Position numbers and translations under genes: made by a program. The notes beneath the pieces were generated by a model. The model was given only the letters and a program-made list of their open reading frames with translations, searched no databases and was not told the DNA's origin. Shown here one piece after another: positions 50,191-61,945 of a DNA stretch of 64,000 bases (positions within the stretch are counted from its first letter, which is position 1; every line of letters begins with the position of its first letter). Where the stretch lies: assembly GCA_019744975.1 (NCBI GenBank), contig JAIETP010000003.1, positions 186,001 to 250,000 on the forward strand, given 5' to 3'. The stretch comes from Burkholderiales bacterium. GTDB taxonomy: Bacteria > Pseudomonadota > Gammaproteobacteria > Burkholderiales > SG8-41.

Positions 50191-50652
50191 ATGAACGACA
50201 AAACCAGCCAGTGGAAACCCAACGTCACCGTCGCCGCCGTCGTTGAACGGGGTGGCGCGTTCCTGCTGGTCGAGGAGCAGACGGCAGATGGCGTCCGCTA
50301 CAATCAGCCTGCGGGCCATCTCGAAGCGGGCGAATCCCTGGTGGACGCCGTGATCCGCGAGACGCTGGAAGAATCGGCCTGGCGCTTCACGCCGTCCGCA
50401 CTGATCGGCGTTTACCAATACCATCAGGCGGCATCCGGCACTACCTACCTCCGGTTCGCCTTTGCCGGGGAACTCTCGGATCATGACGCAGGTCGGACGC
50501 TCGACACCGGCATCCTGCGCGCGCTGTGGATGCCGGTTGCCGAAATCCGCTCCTGTCGCGCAAAACACCGCAGCCCGCTGCTGATGCAATGTGTCGATGA
50601 TTACCTGGCGGGTCGGCGCCACCCACTGGAAGTGCTGCATCATCATTCCTAG
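50191..50652 (+). CDS. nudJ: NUDIX hydrolase, NudJ-like
   Basis: This 153-aa protein has the complete Nudix box [20 protein letters not shown] (about residues 43-62). NudJ hydrolyses nucleoside di/triphosphates and thiamine pyrimidine pyrophosphates. mnmA follows 4 bases later, the conserved nudJ-mnmA pairing. Confidence 0.88.
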   Translation: MNDKTSQWKPNVTVAAVVERGGAFLLVEEQTADGVRYNQPAGHLEAGESLVDAVIRETLEESAWRFTPSALIGVYQYHQAASGTTYLRFAFAGELSDHDAGRTLDTGILRALWMPVAEIRSCRAKHRSPLLMQCVDDYLAGRRHPLEVLHHHS

Positions 50653-50656
50653 AATC

Positions 50657-51808
50657 ATGGCACGCAAACAAAAAATTGTGGTCGGCATGTCGGGGGGCGT
50701 TGACTCGTCGGTGGCCGCCTTGCTGCTCAAACAGCAGGGCCACGAGGTCGTCGGCCTGTTCATGAAAAACTGGGAAGACGACGACACTGACGAACACTGC
50801 ACCTCGCGCCAGGACCTGATCGACGCGGTTGCCGTCGCCGACCGCATCGGCATCGACATTGAGGCGGTCAATTTCAGCGCCGAGTACAAGGATCGCGTAT
50901 TCAGCGAATTCCTCAGCGAATACCGGGCCGGCCGCACGCCCAATCCCGATGTTCTGTGCAACGCCGAAATCAAGTTCAAGGCCTTCCTCGACCATGCCAT
51001 GTCGCTGGGCGCCGACCGCATCGCCACCGGCCATTACGCCCAGGTGCGCGAAGTCGACGGCCTGCACCAGTTGCTGAAGGCCGAAGACGGCAGCAAGGAC
51101 CAGAGTTATTTCCTCTACCGCCTCAACCAGCAGCAACTGGCCAAAACCTGGTTTCCGCTGGGCGGGCTGTACAAACGCGACGTGCGCGAGATCGCGCGCC
51201 GCGAAGGCCTGCCCAACCACGACAAGAAGGATTCCACCGGCATCTGCTTCATCGGCGAACGCCCGTTCCGCGAATTCCTCAACCGTTACCTGCCGGCGAA
51301 TCCCGGCGACATCGTCACCCCGGAAGGCGTCAGGGTCGGCAAACACATGGGACTGACCTTCTACACCCTGGGGCAACGCCAGGGCCTCGGCATCGGCGGC
51401 ACCCGCAACGGCGACGGTGATGCCTGGTATGTGGCGCACAAGGACATGGAAAACAATCGTCTTGTGGTGGTGCAGGGCCATGACCACCAACTGCTGCTCG
51501 CCGACCAGCTGACCGCCGTCAACCTGAACTGGATCAGCGGCGAGGCGCCGCACACGCAGTGGGTGTACAGCGCCAAGACGCGTTACCGGCAAAAGGATGC
51601 CGCGTGTTCGCTGTCATCGACGGCGCCGGAACAATGCGTGGTGGAATTTGCCGAGAACCAGTGGGCGGTGACGCCCGGCCAGTCGGTGGTGATCTACGAA
51701 AGCCGCGTCTGCATCGGCGGCGGCATCATCCAGTCCGCACGCCAGGCGCAGACGGTGTCACTCGACACCAGTTGCCCGCCGGATACGCAACCGTTCAGCA
51801 ACGACTGA
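50657..51808 (+). CDS. mnmA: tRNA 2-thiouridylase MnmA
   Basis: This 383-aa enzyme thiolates U34 of Lys, Glu and Gln tRNAs. It has the PP-loop [15 protein letters not shown], catalytic Cys in [12 protein letters not shown], and the second Cys in [16 protein letters not shown] 50657 lies directly after nudJ; the upstream extension of the frame overlaps nudJ. Confidence 0.95.
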   Translation: MARKQKIVVGMSGGVDSSVAALLLKQQGHEVVGLFMKNWEDDDTDEHCTSRQDLIDAVAVADRIGIDIEAVNFSAEYKDRVFSEFLSEYRAGRTPNPDVLCNAEIKFKAFLDHAMSLGADRIATGHYAQVREVDGLHQLLKAEDGSKDQSYFLYRLNQQQLAKTWFPLGGLYKRDVREIARREGLPNHDKKDSTGICFIGERPFREFLNRYLPANPGDIVTPEGVRVGKHMGLTFYTLGQRQGLGIGGTRNGDGDAWYVAHKDMENNRLVVVQGHDHQLLLADQLTAVNLNWISGEAPHTQWVYSAKTRYRQKDAACSLSSTAPEQCVVEFAENQWAVTPGQSVVIYESRVCIGGGIIQSARQAQTVSLDTSCPPDTQPFSND

Positions 51809-51822
51809 CGGGTTGGCCGTGG

Positions 51823-52431
51823 TCAGGCGGGAACCGTATCGCGGAAAGACTGGCGCTGCGCGAGCTTGTCAGCGAGACGCGCCAGGTTCGGATGATTGCG
51901 CCGCCACGGCAGATCGGGCAGGCGCAGCTCCATCCAGCCCAGGCAACTGCCGACGGCAATGTCGGCCAGCGTGAAAAAGTCGCCGGTGCACCAGGTTTTC
52001 GCCGCAAGATCGTCGGCCATCATCTGCAGCGCGCGATCCACCTTGCCCTGCTGGCGCGCGATCCAATCCTGCGACTGCTGCTCCGCCGGCCGGCGTTTTT
52101 CCATCACCACCGCCACCGCGGCATCGGTGCAGCCGTCGGCCAGCGCCTCCCAGCGCCGCACCTGGATGCGCGGACGTTTCTCCTCCGGAATCAGCCGGTT
52201 GCCCGGGCTGGCATTGTCCAGGTACTCGGCGATCACCCGCGAATCAAACAAGGTGCTCTCGTCATCCAGCACCAGCACCGGTATTTTGCCCAGCGGATTG
52301 TAGCTGGTGACCGTGCTGTTATCGGTATTCGGCGCATCGACAACAAATTCGCATTCCATGCGTTTTTCGGCAAGGACGACGCGCACCTTGCGGGTATAGG
52401 GGCTGGTGGCAGTCCCGATCAGCTTCATCAT
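51823..52431 (-). CDS. Glutathione S-transferase family protein
   Basis: This 202-aa protein has an N-terminal thioredoxin-like domain (TATSPYTRKVRVVLAEKRM, NPLGKIPVLVLDDESTLFDS) and a helical C-domain with FFTLADIAVGSCLGW. It is of the stringent-starvation/beta-like bacterial GST type. Substrate unknown. It is divergent from the selenoprotein gene at 52586. Confidence 0.88.
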   Translation of the reverse strand: MMKLIGTATSPYTRKVRVVLAEKRMECEFVVDAPNTDNSTVTSYNPLGKIPVLVLDDESTLFDSRVIAEYLDNASPGNRLIPEEKRPRIQVRRWEALADGCTDAAVAVVMEKRRPAEQQSQDWIARQQGKVDRALQMMADDLAAKTWCTGDFFTLADIAVGSCLGWMELRLPDLPWRRNHPNLARLADKLAQRQSFRDTVPA

Positions 52432-52585
52432 ATGGATTTTTACGGGCTATGTTGCGAGGCGATGTTGCGGGATAAGTTGCGGGGTAAAAAGCGCGCGGAT
52501 TATAACATCGCGAACCTTGACGCCCAACGCCACTGCCCGTTAGTCTTGCCGCTCACACTCAACGCCGCACAAAAGGGTCACACAT

Positions 52586-53356
52586 ATGGGCGCCAACGAA
52601 CAGTTCATCCTCTTTACCCAGCCTGGGTGAAGCAGCTGCCTCCGGGCGAAAGAGTTTCTTTCGCGCAAAAAAATTGATTTCGTCGCCATCGACGTACTGA
52701 ACGATCCGCAGGGCCGTGAACGCCTGCTGAAGTTTGGTGTGCGCAATGTCCCCGTCGTCGCCAAGGGCGAACAGTTCGTGTTCGGCCAGAACCTCGAAGA
52801 TGTCGCGGAGTTTGTCGGCCTGCAGGGCACCGGCCACAAGCCGTTGCCGCCGGAAGAGCTGGTCAAACGCTGGGTGATGGTGCTGCGCACCGCACAGCGG
52901 CTGATGCGCCAGCTTCCCGATGCGCAACTGACGGAACGCGTGATCCCCAACCGCGACCGCTCGATCCGCCTGATGTGCCATCACATTTTCCGCATCGGTG
53001 AAGCCTTCCTCGAATCCGTCGAGGGCGGCGTCGAATACGCGGTGCAGCTCGCCAACGTGCCGCCGAAAGACGGCGAGTTCATGACCGGCGACGAAATCGC
53101 GCGCTACGGCGATACCATCATTGCGCGGCTGGAGAACTGGTGGAACAAGCTTGAGGACAAGTCCTGCCAGCAGAAAATCAAGACCTTCTTCGGCATGCAA
53201 CCCGTCTACATGCTCTACGAACGTTCGACCTGGCACAGCGCACAGCACGGCCGGCAACTCGCCGCAGTGCTGGAACGGCTGGGCATCATCCCCGACCGGC
53301 CGCTGACGCCGGAACAGCTTGCGGGTTTGCCGCTGCCCGAGAGGCTCTGGGAATAG
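52586..53356 (+). CDS. Glutaredoxin-like selenoprotein (UxxC, Sec15) fused to a DinB-like domain
   Basis: Reading TGA 52628-52630 as Sec gives 256 aa. Residues 1-14 are MGANEQFILFTQPG, then U15-S-S-C18 and LRAKEFLSRKKIDFVAIDV, a glutaredoxin fold with cis-Pro region GVRNVPVVAKGEQFVFG. The U occupies the nucleophilic Cys of CxxC. Residues about 95-256 are a DinB/YfiT-like bundle (MCHHIFRIGEAF, STWHSAQHGRQL) with candidate metal-binding His. A standard ORF would start at GTG 52739 and lose the redox domain. A perfect hairpin begins 15 bases after the TGA. The start is ATG 52586 with only a weak AAAGGG upstream. Confidence 0.88.
52646..52664 (+). promoter_or_regulatory. Candidate SECIS of the glutaredoxin-DinB gene
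   Basis: GCGAAAG-AGTTT-CTTTCGC, a perfect 7-bp stem with a 5-base loop whose second base is G, 15 nucleotides after the TGA, and within the usual bacterial SECIS range. Confidence 0.7.
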
Positions 53357-53388
53357 TTACAAAAATAATCGTTTAAAATCAATAACTT

Positions 53389-53416
53389 AAAACGGCTCCC
53401 GCAGGCGCCGTTTTTT
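53389..53416 (+). terminator. Terminator of the glutaredoxin-DinB gene
   Basis: AAAACGGC and GCCGTTTT pair around a 10-base loop, with a T-run. The A-run also allows action on the opposite strand for the RidA-DUF1989 genes. Confidence 0.75.
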
Positions 53417-53432
53417 ATGCCGCAAGGTCCGC

Positions 53433-53828
53433 TCAGATTGCGGCTATGGCCTGGATTTCGACCTTGAGTTCCGGCTGGGTGAAATGGTTGACCTCAACCA
53501 TGGTGCTGGTTGGCAGGTTGGTTTTGAAAAATTCCTCGCGCGCGACAATGATCTCCCTGAACTCGCGCATGTCGGTGGTGTACACCGTCGTCCAGACCAC
53601 GTCGGACAAGGACGCACCGGCAGCCTCGAGGCTTTTTTCGATGTTGCGCAAACACTGCCGGGTTTGCTCCAGCATGCTCGCACCGCCGACAACATTACCG
53701 TCGTCGTCGCGCGAAACCTGCCCGGAAACAAAAATCAGGCTCTTCGGCTGATCCACCCGGACAAAATGGTTGTACACCGTGGCCCGGACATTTTTCATGC
53801 CCGGGGGATTACCGCGCTTGATCGGCAT
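53433..53828 (-). CDS. RidA family protein
   Basis: This 131-aa YjgF/YER057c/UK114-fold protein has LIFVSGQVSRDDDGNVV, CLRNIEKSLEAAG and the conserved VEIQAIAAI end. RidA members hydrolyse enamines or imines; the conserved substrate Arg of true RidA (in a C-R motif near the end) is not present, so it is probably another subfamily. It lies downstream of DUF1989. Confidence 0.88.
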   Translation of the reverse strand: MPIKRGNPPGMKNVRATVYNHFVRVDQPKSLIFVSGQVSRDDDGNVVGGASMLEQTRQCLRNIEKSLEAAGASLSDVVWTTVYTTDMREFREIIVAREEFFKTNLPTSTMVEVNHFTQPELKVEIQAIAAI

Positions 53829-53860
53829 GAAATTCCTCGCTGTGATCAGGACAAAAACTG

Positions 53861-54526
53861 CTAACGGCCGCGCCGTGCGCGGACCGGTTTATAGGTTTCC
53901 ACCAGCACCGGCGTCGGGTTGTAACCGCAGGCCGGATTGTATTTCTGCGGACAATTGGAAATCACCGCGACGACATCGGTCAACGCCTCGACATCGACAT
54001 AGTCACCGGGCCGCGACGGGCTGTCCGAGATCGCCATGTGACCGCCGCGCCCGATCGGCACGCTCATGAACCAGTTCACATTGGCCACGATATCGGACTC
54101 GCCCATGCCGAACCTGGTCAGCTCGTGCAGGAAATTCGCGCGGCAGCTGTGGGTGCGTTTGCCATAACGCAGGAAATTCATCTCGGCACTGCAGCAGCCG
54201 CCGATGGTGTCGTGGTCGGGACAGCTGGAGGCGACAATTTTCATCAGCGGCGTCGCATATTCGCCATACAACACCGTTCCCGTATTCAGAAACAGGTTTT
54301 CCGCCATTTTCATGGTGTTGGCGGCGTTGTAGCGGTCCCGCGTATCAACCGCGTTGTAGCAGAGAAAATCGACGGCCTGCTGGCCCTCAAGGTCGACGAA
54401 ACGCAGCAGTTCACCGGCACCGACGACGGCACCCCACGAGCCGCCGGCGTCCACCAGCGCCGAGTCACTGCGCAGGTAACCACGGGGCGCGGCTCGGGAA
54501 CGGACAGTTTTACGTTTGGAGGTCAT
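53861..54526 (-). CDS. DUF1989 / urea carboxylase-associated family protein
   Basis: This 221-aa protein has FVDLEGQQAVDFLCYNA, the Cys-rich SSCPDHDTIGGCCSAEMN and ANVNWFMSVPIGRGG. The family is linked to urea or carbamate metabolism. ATG 54526 is preferred; a TATAAT box (TATAATTTTGTC) lies right before it, so transcription may begin almost at the start codon. A TTG at 54556 would add 10 residues. Confidence 0.8.
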   Translation of the reverse strand: MTSKRKTVRSRAAPRGYLRSDSALVDAGGSWGAVVGAGELLRFVDLEGQQAVDFLCYNAVDTRDRYNAANTMKMAENLFLNTGTVLYGEYATPLMKIVASSCPDHDTIGGCCSAEMNFLRYGKRTHSCRANFLHELTRFGMGESDIVANVNWFMSVPIGRGGHMAISDSPSRPGDYVDVEALTDVVAVISNCPQKYNPACGYNPTPVLVETYKPVRARRGR

Positions 54527-54598
54527 GACAAAATTATAGTTTATCGGCGCGGGCAAGGCGCCCCCACCGGCGATTCCAGCCGACTTTCATGCGTCCGG

Positions 54599-55570
54599 TT
54601 ATTCAGCCTTGATCCCGGCGTCGCGGATCAGCGCGGTCCAGCGTTTCTTTTCTGCCGCCATCATTGTCGCCATCTGTGCCGGCGTCATGCCCGAGGGCAG
54701 ATAACCCAGTTCATCAAGCCGGGTACGCGTTGCGGGAGCGCCGAGTATCCCGACAGCAGCAGCCGAAACCCGCTCGGCCACGGCTTTGGGCGCGCCGGCC
54801 GGAAACAGGAAACCCTGCCAGTTGGTCGCCTCGTAATCCTTGATGCCGGTCGCTTCTGCAGCGGTGGGTATTTCGGGCAATGCCGGCAGGCGCTTCAGCG
54901 TGGTGACAGACAACGCGCGGATCTTGCCGGCCTTGATGTGCGGCAACGCCCCCTGCGTGCCGGAAAGGATCGATGGCACCCGGCCCGCCATGACATCCAC
55001 CAGCCCGGGCGGACCGCCCTTGTAAGGCACATGGTTGAGCTGGATGCCGGCCATCTTGTTCAGCAACTCCGCCCCCAAGTGCTGCATGCTGCCGATCCCC
55101 GACGACGCGTAATCAATCTGCCTCGGTTTTGCTTTTACCGCCGCCACGAATTCCTTCATGGTTTTCGCCGGAAACGACAAACCCACCAGCCAGATGTTCG
55201 GTGATTGCGCAAGCTGCGTGACCGGCGTGAAATCGCGCACGCCGTCCAGCGTCTTGTGCTGCGCCACCAGAGGCGCGGTGATGGTGTCAATCGCGCACAG
55301 CAGCATCGTATAACCATCGGGCACGGCGTCCTTGACCATCAACGCACCCAGCATGCCGGCGGCACCCGGACGATTGTCGACAACAATGTTCTGTCCCAGG
55401 GCATCACCAAGGCGTTGTGCCATATAGCGGCCGATGGTGTCGGAACCGCCGCCGGTCGCCTGGGGAATGATCAGTCGGATCGGACGCTCGGGATACTCAC
55501 CCTGAGCGGCATGGGTGATCTGCGGCAACATGAACACGGCCAGCAACAACTGCAAGAATTTTTTTTGCAT
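54599..55570 (-). CDS. Bug-type (TctC) periplasmic receptor, first
   Basis: This 323-aa solute receptor has a signal peptide (QLLLAVFMLPQITHAAQG) and the Bug motifs ERPIRLIIPQATGGGSDTIG and VVDNRPGAAGMLGA. It binds carboxylates or amides. No TctAB membrane genes are adjacent. Its gene lies between DUF1989 and the divergent amidase, which suggests an amide or carboxylate substrate. Confidence 0.9.
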   Translation of the reverse strand: MQKKFLQLLLAVFMLPQITHAAQGEYPERPIRLIIPQATGGGSDTIGRYMAQRLGDALGQNIVVDNRPGAAGMLGALMVKDAVPDGYTMLLCAIDTITAPLVAQHKTLDGVRDFTPVTQLAQSPNIWLVGLSFPAKTMKEFVAAVKAKPRQIDYASSGIGSMQHLGAELLNKMAGIQLNHVPYKGGPPGLVDVMAGRVPSILSGTQGALPHIKAGKIRALSVTTLKRLPALPEIPTAAEATGIKDYEATNWQGFLFPAGAPKAVAERVSAAAVGILGAPATRTRLDELGYLPSGMTPAQMATMMAAEKKRWTALIRDAGIKAE

Positions 55571-55808
55571 CAGGATTCTCCGGTAAACAATCTTCAGGGA
55601 TCATCTAGCAATAACCCTGCCAACAACCGCCGCCGCTGCAACTGCGCACCCCGGGGTTCGCTCAATGCGCACCGCCCGGTGGTGCATCCGGCCATGTTGC
55701 AGCACCATGATAGTGCAAACCCGCGCAGATCATGTACGACGACAATTGACTGACACTTTGCCCTCCGGAGATACTCGGACGAGATCATCCTTCCACGGCC
55801 CAACCCCC

Positions 55809-57095
55809 ATGCCCGCCAAACCCCTGCATCATTTCACCGCCACGGAAATTGTCAGCGCCATTGCCGCCGGCAAAACCACGGCCGTCGCCGTCGCGGAGTC
55901 CTGCCTTGAGTACATCGCCGGACGCGAACCGCAGGTTGCAGCCTGGCATTTTCTCGATCCACAACTGGTTCTGGCACAGGCGCGCGCACTCGACAAACGC
56001 GGCACCATCGGGGCTCTGCAGGGCGTACCGGTGGGCATCAAGGACATCATCGATACCAGCGACATGCCGACTGAATACGGCACACCCATCCACAAGGGGC
56101 ACCGGCCACGCATCGACGCCACCTGTGTCGCGCTCACCCGCCGCGCCGGCGGCCTGATCATGGGCAAAACCGTAACCACCGAGTTTGCCAATTTTTTCCC
56201 GGGCAAAACCAGGAATCCGTTTGATCCAGAGCGCACTCCCGGCGGTTCGTCGAGCGGTTCGGCCGCTGCCGTCGGCGCGGGCATGGTACCGCTGGCCGTG
56301 GGCACGCAGACCACGGCCTCGACCATCCGCCCGGCGGCATTTTGCGGCTCAGTCGGTTACCGCCCGACCTGGGGCGACCTGCGTTGTGCCGGCGTGATGG
56401 AGGCGTCAGGCTCTCTCGACACGCTGGGCTTGATTGCACGCAGCGTCGAGGATGTCGCCTTGTACCGCGATGTGCTGCTCGGCGTCACGCCGCTGGCGCT
56501 GCCCGCTGACAACACGGCGCCGCGCATCGGTTTCTGCCGCACCCACATCTGGGACCAGTGCGAACCCGAAACGCAGCGGCTGCTTGAAACCTGCGCGAGC
56601 CGGCTGGCGCAGGCCGGCGCAAGCGTCTCGGACGTCAAACTGCCCGCGGAGTTTTCACGCATTGAAGACGCGCACCGCTGGATATCCAGTTTTGAATTCG
56701 CCCGCAACCGCGCTTGGGAAATCGACCACCATTGGGACATGATCAGCGAGCGGCTGCGCAACAACCGGATCCGCGACGGGCTGGACTGCAGCTACGAAAC
56801 CTACCGGGATGCGCGCGATTTCCTCGAACAACAGCGACTGGTGTTTGATGACCTCATGGCGGACTACGACGTGCTGCTCACGCCGGCCGCCGCCGGCGAA
56901 GCACCGCTGGGGCTGCATGCGACGGGCAACGCCTCGTTCTGCGCCATCTGGACCAGCATGCATGTACCGGCGGTCACGCTGCCGTTGTTCAAAGGCCCCA
57001 ATGGATTGCCGGTCGGCGCCCAGCTGATCGCCCGCCGCAACAATGACCGCCTGCTCTTCGCAGCGGCGCGCTGGGTGCAGCGCGCCTCAAGCTGA
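55809..57095 (+). CDS. Amidase signature family protein
   Basis: This 428-aa Ser-Ser-Lys amidase has the Lys in PVGIKDIIDTSDMPTEYG, the cis-Ser in GGSSSGSAAAVGAGM and the region TQTTASTIRPAAF, which holds the acyl-enzyme Ser. The last motif differs from the usual GTDTGGSIRxPA. Substrate unknown. ATG 55809 is the first start giving the normal N-terminus; the open frame before it is probably untranslated. Confidence 0.85.
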   Translation: MPAKPLHHFTATEIVSAIAAGKTTAVAVAESCLEYIAGREPQVAAWHFLDPQLVLAQARALDKRGTIGALQGVPVGIKDIIDTSDMPTEYGTPIHKGHRPRIDATCVALTRRAGGLIMGKTVTTEFANFFPGKTRNPFDPERTPGGSSSGSAAAVGAGMVPLAVGTQTTASTIRPAAFCGSVGYRPTWGDLRCAGVMEASGSLDTLGLIARSVEDVALYRDVLLGVTPLALPADNTAPRIGFCRTHIWDQCEPETQRLLETCASRLAQAGASVSDVKLPAEFSRIEDAHRWISSFEFARNRAWEIDHHWDMISERLRNNRIRDGLDCSYETYRDARDFLEQQRLVFDDLMADYDVLLTPAAAGEAPLGLHATGNASFCAIWTSMHVPAVTLPLFKGPNGLPVGAQLIARRNNDRLLFAAARWVQRASS

Positions 57096-57097
57096 AC

Positions 57098-58069
57098 TCA
57101 ATCGCCCTTGATGTTCGCATCCTTGATGACCTTGCCCCATTTCGCGGTTTCGGCACGAATGTAGGTCGAGAACGCTTCCGGCGAACTCGAGGTGGCGATG
57201 ATGCCGGCATCCATCAGGCGTTTTTTCACATCGGGCGCGGCCAGCGCCTTGACGGTTTCCGCATTGGCCCGCGCAATGATGTCCTTGGCGGTGCCTGCGG
57301 GCGCGAACAGGCCGTACCAGTTGTTGACCTCAAAACCTTTCAGACCGGCCTCCGACATCGTCGGCAGGTCGGGCATGCCCTCGAAACGTTTACTGCCGGC
57401 CACCGCCAGCGGCCTGACCTTGCCACCGTCTATGGCTGCAGTCGCCGTGGACAATGTCGAGAACACCAGCTGCACATTGCCCGAAACCAGGTCGAGCATC
57501 GCCGGCGCTCCGCCTTTGTACGGGATATGCGTCATTTTCACCTTGACCATGGCATTGAACAGTTCACCGGCCAGGTGATCCGCCGCGCCCGACCCTGACG
57601 AGCCGTAATTGAGGTCCGTGGGCCGCGCCTTGGCAATCGCCACCAGTTCTTTGACCGATTTGGCCGGCAATGACGGATGCACCACCAGCACATTGACCGC
57701 CACCGCGGCCTGGGATACCGGCGCCAGATCCTTCAGCGGATCGTACGGCATCTTGCTCAGCAGGCTCGGATTGATGGCGATGGGTCCGATCGTTCCCAGC
57801 ACAAAGGTATAACCATCAGGCGGTGATTTCGCGGCCAGATCAACGCCCAGCATGCCGCCTGCGCCGCCGCGATTGTCGACAATCACCTGCTGCCCCAGCG
57901 CCACGGTCAATTTCTGCGCCAAGGCCCGCGACGTGATATCCGCGCCGCCACCCGGAGCAAACGGACTGATCAGTCGTACCGAGCGGTTAGGCCAGGACTG
58001 CGCAACAGCAGACCCGGCGACCACCACCATTACCACGGCACCCAGCAATCGAATCACGCGTTTTTTCAT
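57098..58069 (-). CDS. Bug-type (TctC) periplasmic receptor, second
   Basis: This 323-aa receptor has a signal peptide (VVMVVVAGSAVAQS), NRSVRLISPFAPGGGADITS and VIVDNRGGAGGMLGVDLA. It is paralogous to the receptor at 54599. It converges with the amidase gene, which ends 2 bases before its stop. Confidence 0.9.
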   Translation of the reverse strand: MKKRVIRLLGAVVMVVVAGSAVAQSWPNRSVRLISPFAPGGGADITSRALAQKLTVALGQQVIVDNRGGAGGMLGVDLAAKSPPDGYTFVLGTIGPIAINPSLLSKMPYDPLKDLAPVSQAAVAVNVLVVHPSLPAKSVKELVAIAKARPTDLNYGSSGSGAADHLAGELFNAMVKVKMTHIPYKGGAPAMLDLVSGNVQLVFSTLSTATAAIDGGKVRPLAVAGSKRFEGMPDLPTMSEAGLKGFEVNNWYGLFAPAGTAKDIIARANAETVKALAAPDVKKRLMDAGIIATSSSPEAFSTYIRAETAKWGKVIKDANIKGD

Positions 58070-58372
58070 TGTACTGCTCCTGTTTATTCATCGTTTCATC
58101 ATGGACAACACCGCACAGCCTGAAGTACTTACGCGACGCCGGTTCAAAGTTGACTTCAGGATACAAGATCAAGAAGCCCAAAAAACAAACGCAAGAAACA
58201 TGCCATTGCCAGCACAACCCGGCGTGCCCCGCCACAGTTGATTGCCGCAGGGGGTGGATGGCCAACATAGCACGCGTCCGCACAGTTACGATAAACTGCG
58301 CTCTCAGCCCCTCTCCGCTCCCGAGGACCTCCCGCGCATGACCCCTGCCCGCCGCCATCCGGCCCCGCCGCC
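58070..58372. other. Intergenic region upstream of selA
   Basis: This 303-base gap holds the promoters of the divergent Bug receptor and selA. I looked for a selC-type tRNA with a TCA anticodon and did not find one. An open frame overlaps its right end but has no clear start. Confidence 0.5.
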
Positions 58373-59774
<1,402 letters not shown>

Positions 59775-59776
<2 letters not shown>

Positions 59777-59893
59777 CCACAGAGGACACAGAGTTCACAG
59801 AGAAAAGCACAAACACGATGAACTCCCTGCATATGAAATCACTCCTGTTTTTTGATTTTTTCCTCCTCTGTGTTCTCTGTGTCCTCTGTGGCT
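59775..59893. repeat. Inverted repeat between selA and selB
   Basis: AGCCACAGAGGACACAGAG occurs at 59775 and inverted at the right end (59875-59893), continuing imperfectly with CACAGAG, around a core of about 50 bases. It belongs to a repeat type (CACAGAGGACACAGAG) seen scattered in many proteobacteria. The resulting hairpin could reduce readthrough from selA to selB. Confidence 0.75.
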
Positions 59894-59921
59894 CAATGTA
59901 TTTGAATTTGATTGGTTTTTC

Positions 59922-61931
59922 ATGATTGTAGCCACCGCGGGGCACATCGATCACGGCAAGACTTTGCTGGTCAAAACCCTGACCGGCACCGATACCGATC
60001 GCCTGCCCGAAGAAAAGGCGCGTGGCATTTCGATCGACCTCGGTTTCGCCTATCTGCCGCTGGATGACGGCGGGCTGATCGGTTTTGTCGATGTGCCGGG
60101 CCATGAACGTTTCATCCGCAACATGCTGGCCGGCGTATCGGGCATCGATTTCGCGCTGCTGATCGTCGCCGCCGACGACGGCGTAATGCCGCAGACCATC
60201 GAACACCTGCAGATCCTCGACCTGCTGCACATCCGCCGTGGTGCCGCGATCATCACCAAGGCCGACCGCGTCGATGCCGCACGCATCAATGAAGTGCGCG
60301 CGCAGGTGCAGGCGTTACTGGCTAACACCAACCTTGCCGGCGCCATCATCCACCCGGTATCCGCGGTCAGCGGCGCCGGCATGGCTGAATTAAAAACACT
60401 GCTGCTGCGCGAAGCCGCTGCAAAAAACCTGCGCAGCGCCGAAGGCCAGCACCTGCGTTACGCCATCGACCGCGCATTCAGCATCGCCGGCAGCGGCACT
60501 GTCGTCACCGGCACGGTGTTCAACGGCACGGTGAGCACCGGCGACAAGCTGGTGATTTCACCGGCCGGCATTGAAGTGCGTGTGCGCGGCATCCAGATCC
60601 ACGGCAAGTCCGCGGAACGGGCGCGTGCCGGTGAACGCTGCGCGCTGAACCTGACCGGCACCGATGTCGATTCGGTACGCCGCGGTGACTGGGTGATGGC
60701 TGCCGCGATCCACCGTCCGACGCGCAAACTCGACGTACGCCTGAGCGTGCTGCCCGCCGAAATCCGCGCGCTGAAACACTGGACCCCCGTCCACCTGCAT
60801 CTCGCCACGGCAGATGTCACTGCGCGTGTGTCGCTGCGCCGCGGCGAAGAACTGGCGCCGGGCAGCGGCGGCATCGCGCAACTGGTGCTGGATGAACCGG
60901 TGTCGGCATTACATGGCGACCGCTTCATCCTGCGCGACCAGTCATCAGCCCGCACCATCGGTGGCGGCACCATCATCGATCCGCTGCCGCCTGCGGTACG
61001 GCGCAGCAAGACGCGCGACGCCACGCTCAACGCACTGGAATCAGCCGATCACGTCACGGCCTTGGCCGCGCTGGCAGCCAATGACAAACACCCGGTCGAC
61101 CTCGCCCACTTCGCGGCGATTTTCAATCTGCTGCCGGACATTGCGGCTGCCGCTTACATCAAAGCCGGACTGGTACCGCTGGGCAAGGAACACCGCATCG
61201 CGGTCACACAAGCCCGCCTGACCACATTGCAGGAGGCCGCTGCCAAACAAGTGCTGGCTTTCCACCAGGCGCAACCGCAGGCCCCCGGCATGGAAATCGA
61301 AACCCTGCACGCCGCGCTGGCGCTGGAACTCGACGCCGATGCTTTCGGCCACGTGCTGCGCCTGCTCGCCGACCAGCGCAAGATCGAAATCCACAGTTCT
61401 CTGGTGCGCAAACCCGGCCATGACACGACCGCCAACAGCGCCGACGTCAAACTGTGGGAAACCGTACAGCCGGTACTGACCGCGGCAGGATTCAATCCGC
61501 CGCCGCTGAAGGAACTCGCACCGCAACTGAAACTGAAAGACGCCATTCTCAAGGATTTTCTCTACCGCCAGATGAAAGCCGGCAACCTGCACAAGGTCGG
61601 CGCCGAGCGCTTTTACCTCAAGTCCACCATGGCCGTACTGGCGGCGACTGCACAGGCCGTACACGCCAAACAGCCCAACGGCCTGTTCACCGCCGCGCAG
61701 TATCGCGACGCCACCGGCATCGGCCGCACGCTGGCCATTGAAATCCTCGAAACCCTTGACGGACTCACCATCACCCAGCGTGTCGGTGACGCACGCAAGA
61801 TGCGCAAGGATTTTGTGCCCATCCTGGGTGCAGCCGAACCAGCCCCGCCGCCCGCACCCGGCGCTGCACCGAAGCCTCAGCAACAACAAAAACCGCAGCA
61901 ACGCCCCCCTTTCCGCAACAAACGTTATTGA
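59922..61931 (+). CDS. selB: Selenocysteine-specific elongation factor SelB
   Basis: This 669-aa GTPase delivers Sec-tRNA to UGA codons at SECIS hairpins. G motifs: [39 protein letters not shown]. The C-terminal half carries the winged-helix repeats (about 390-640) that bind SECIS RNA. The tail is Pro/Gln rich ([20 protein letters not shown]). It lies 14 bases before the flavoprotein gene. Confidence 0.96.
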   Translation: MIVATAGHIDHGKTLLVKTLTGTDTDRLPEEKARGISIDLGFAYLPLDDGGLIGFVDVPGHERFIRNMLAGVSGIDFALLIVAADDGVMPQTIEHLQILDLLHIRRGAAIITKADRVDAARINEVRAQVQALLANTNLAGAIIHPVSAVSGAGMAELKTLLLREAAAKNLRSAEGQHLRYAIDRAFSIAGSGTVVTGTVFNGTVSTGDKLVISPAGIEVRVRGIQIHGKSAERARAGERCALNLTGTDVDSVRRGDWVMAAAIHRPTRKLDVRLSVLPAEIRALKHWTPVHLHLATADVTARVSLRRGEELAPGSGGIAQLVLDEPVSALHGDRFILRDQSSARTIGGGTIIDPLPPAVRRSKTRDATLNALESADHVTALAALAANDKHPVDLAHFAAIFNLLPDIAAAAYIKAGLVPLGKEHRIAVTQARLTTLQEAAAKQVLAFHQAQPQAPGMEIETLHAALALELDADAFGHVLRLLADQRKIEIHSSLVRKPGHDTTANSADVKLWETVQPVLTAAGFNPPPLKELAPQLKLKDAILKDFLYRQMKAGNLHKVGAERFYLKSTMAVLAATAQAVHAKQPNGLFTAAQYRDATGIGRTLAIEILETLDGLTITQRVGDARKMRKDFVPILGAAEPAPPPAPGAAPKPQQQQKPQQRPPFRNKRY

Positions 61932-61945
61932 AAGAGAACATTCGT

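Noticed and set aside
52739-53356. Gene starting at GTG 52739
   Set aside because: The glutaredoxin domain continues upstream in frame through TGA 52628 to ATG 52586.
58070-58372. Possible selC tRNA gene upstream of selA
   Set aside because: I found no cloverleaf with a TCA anticodon and long variable arm.
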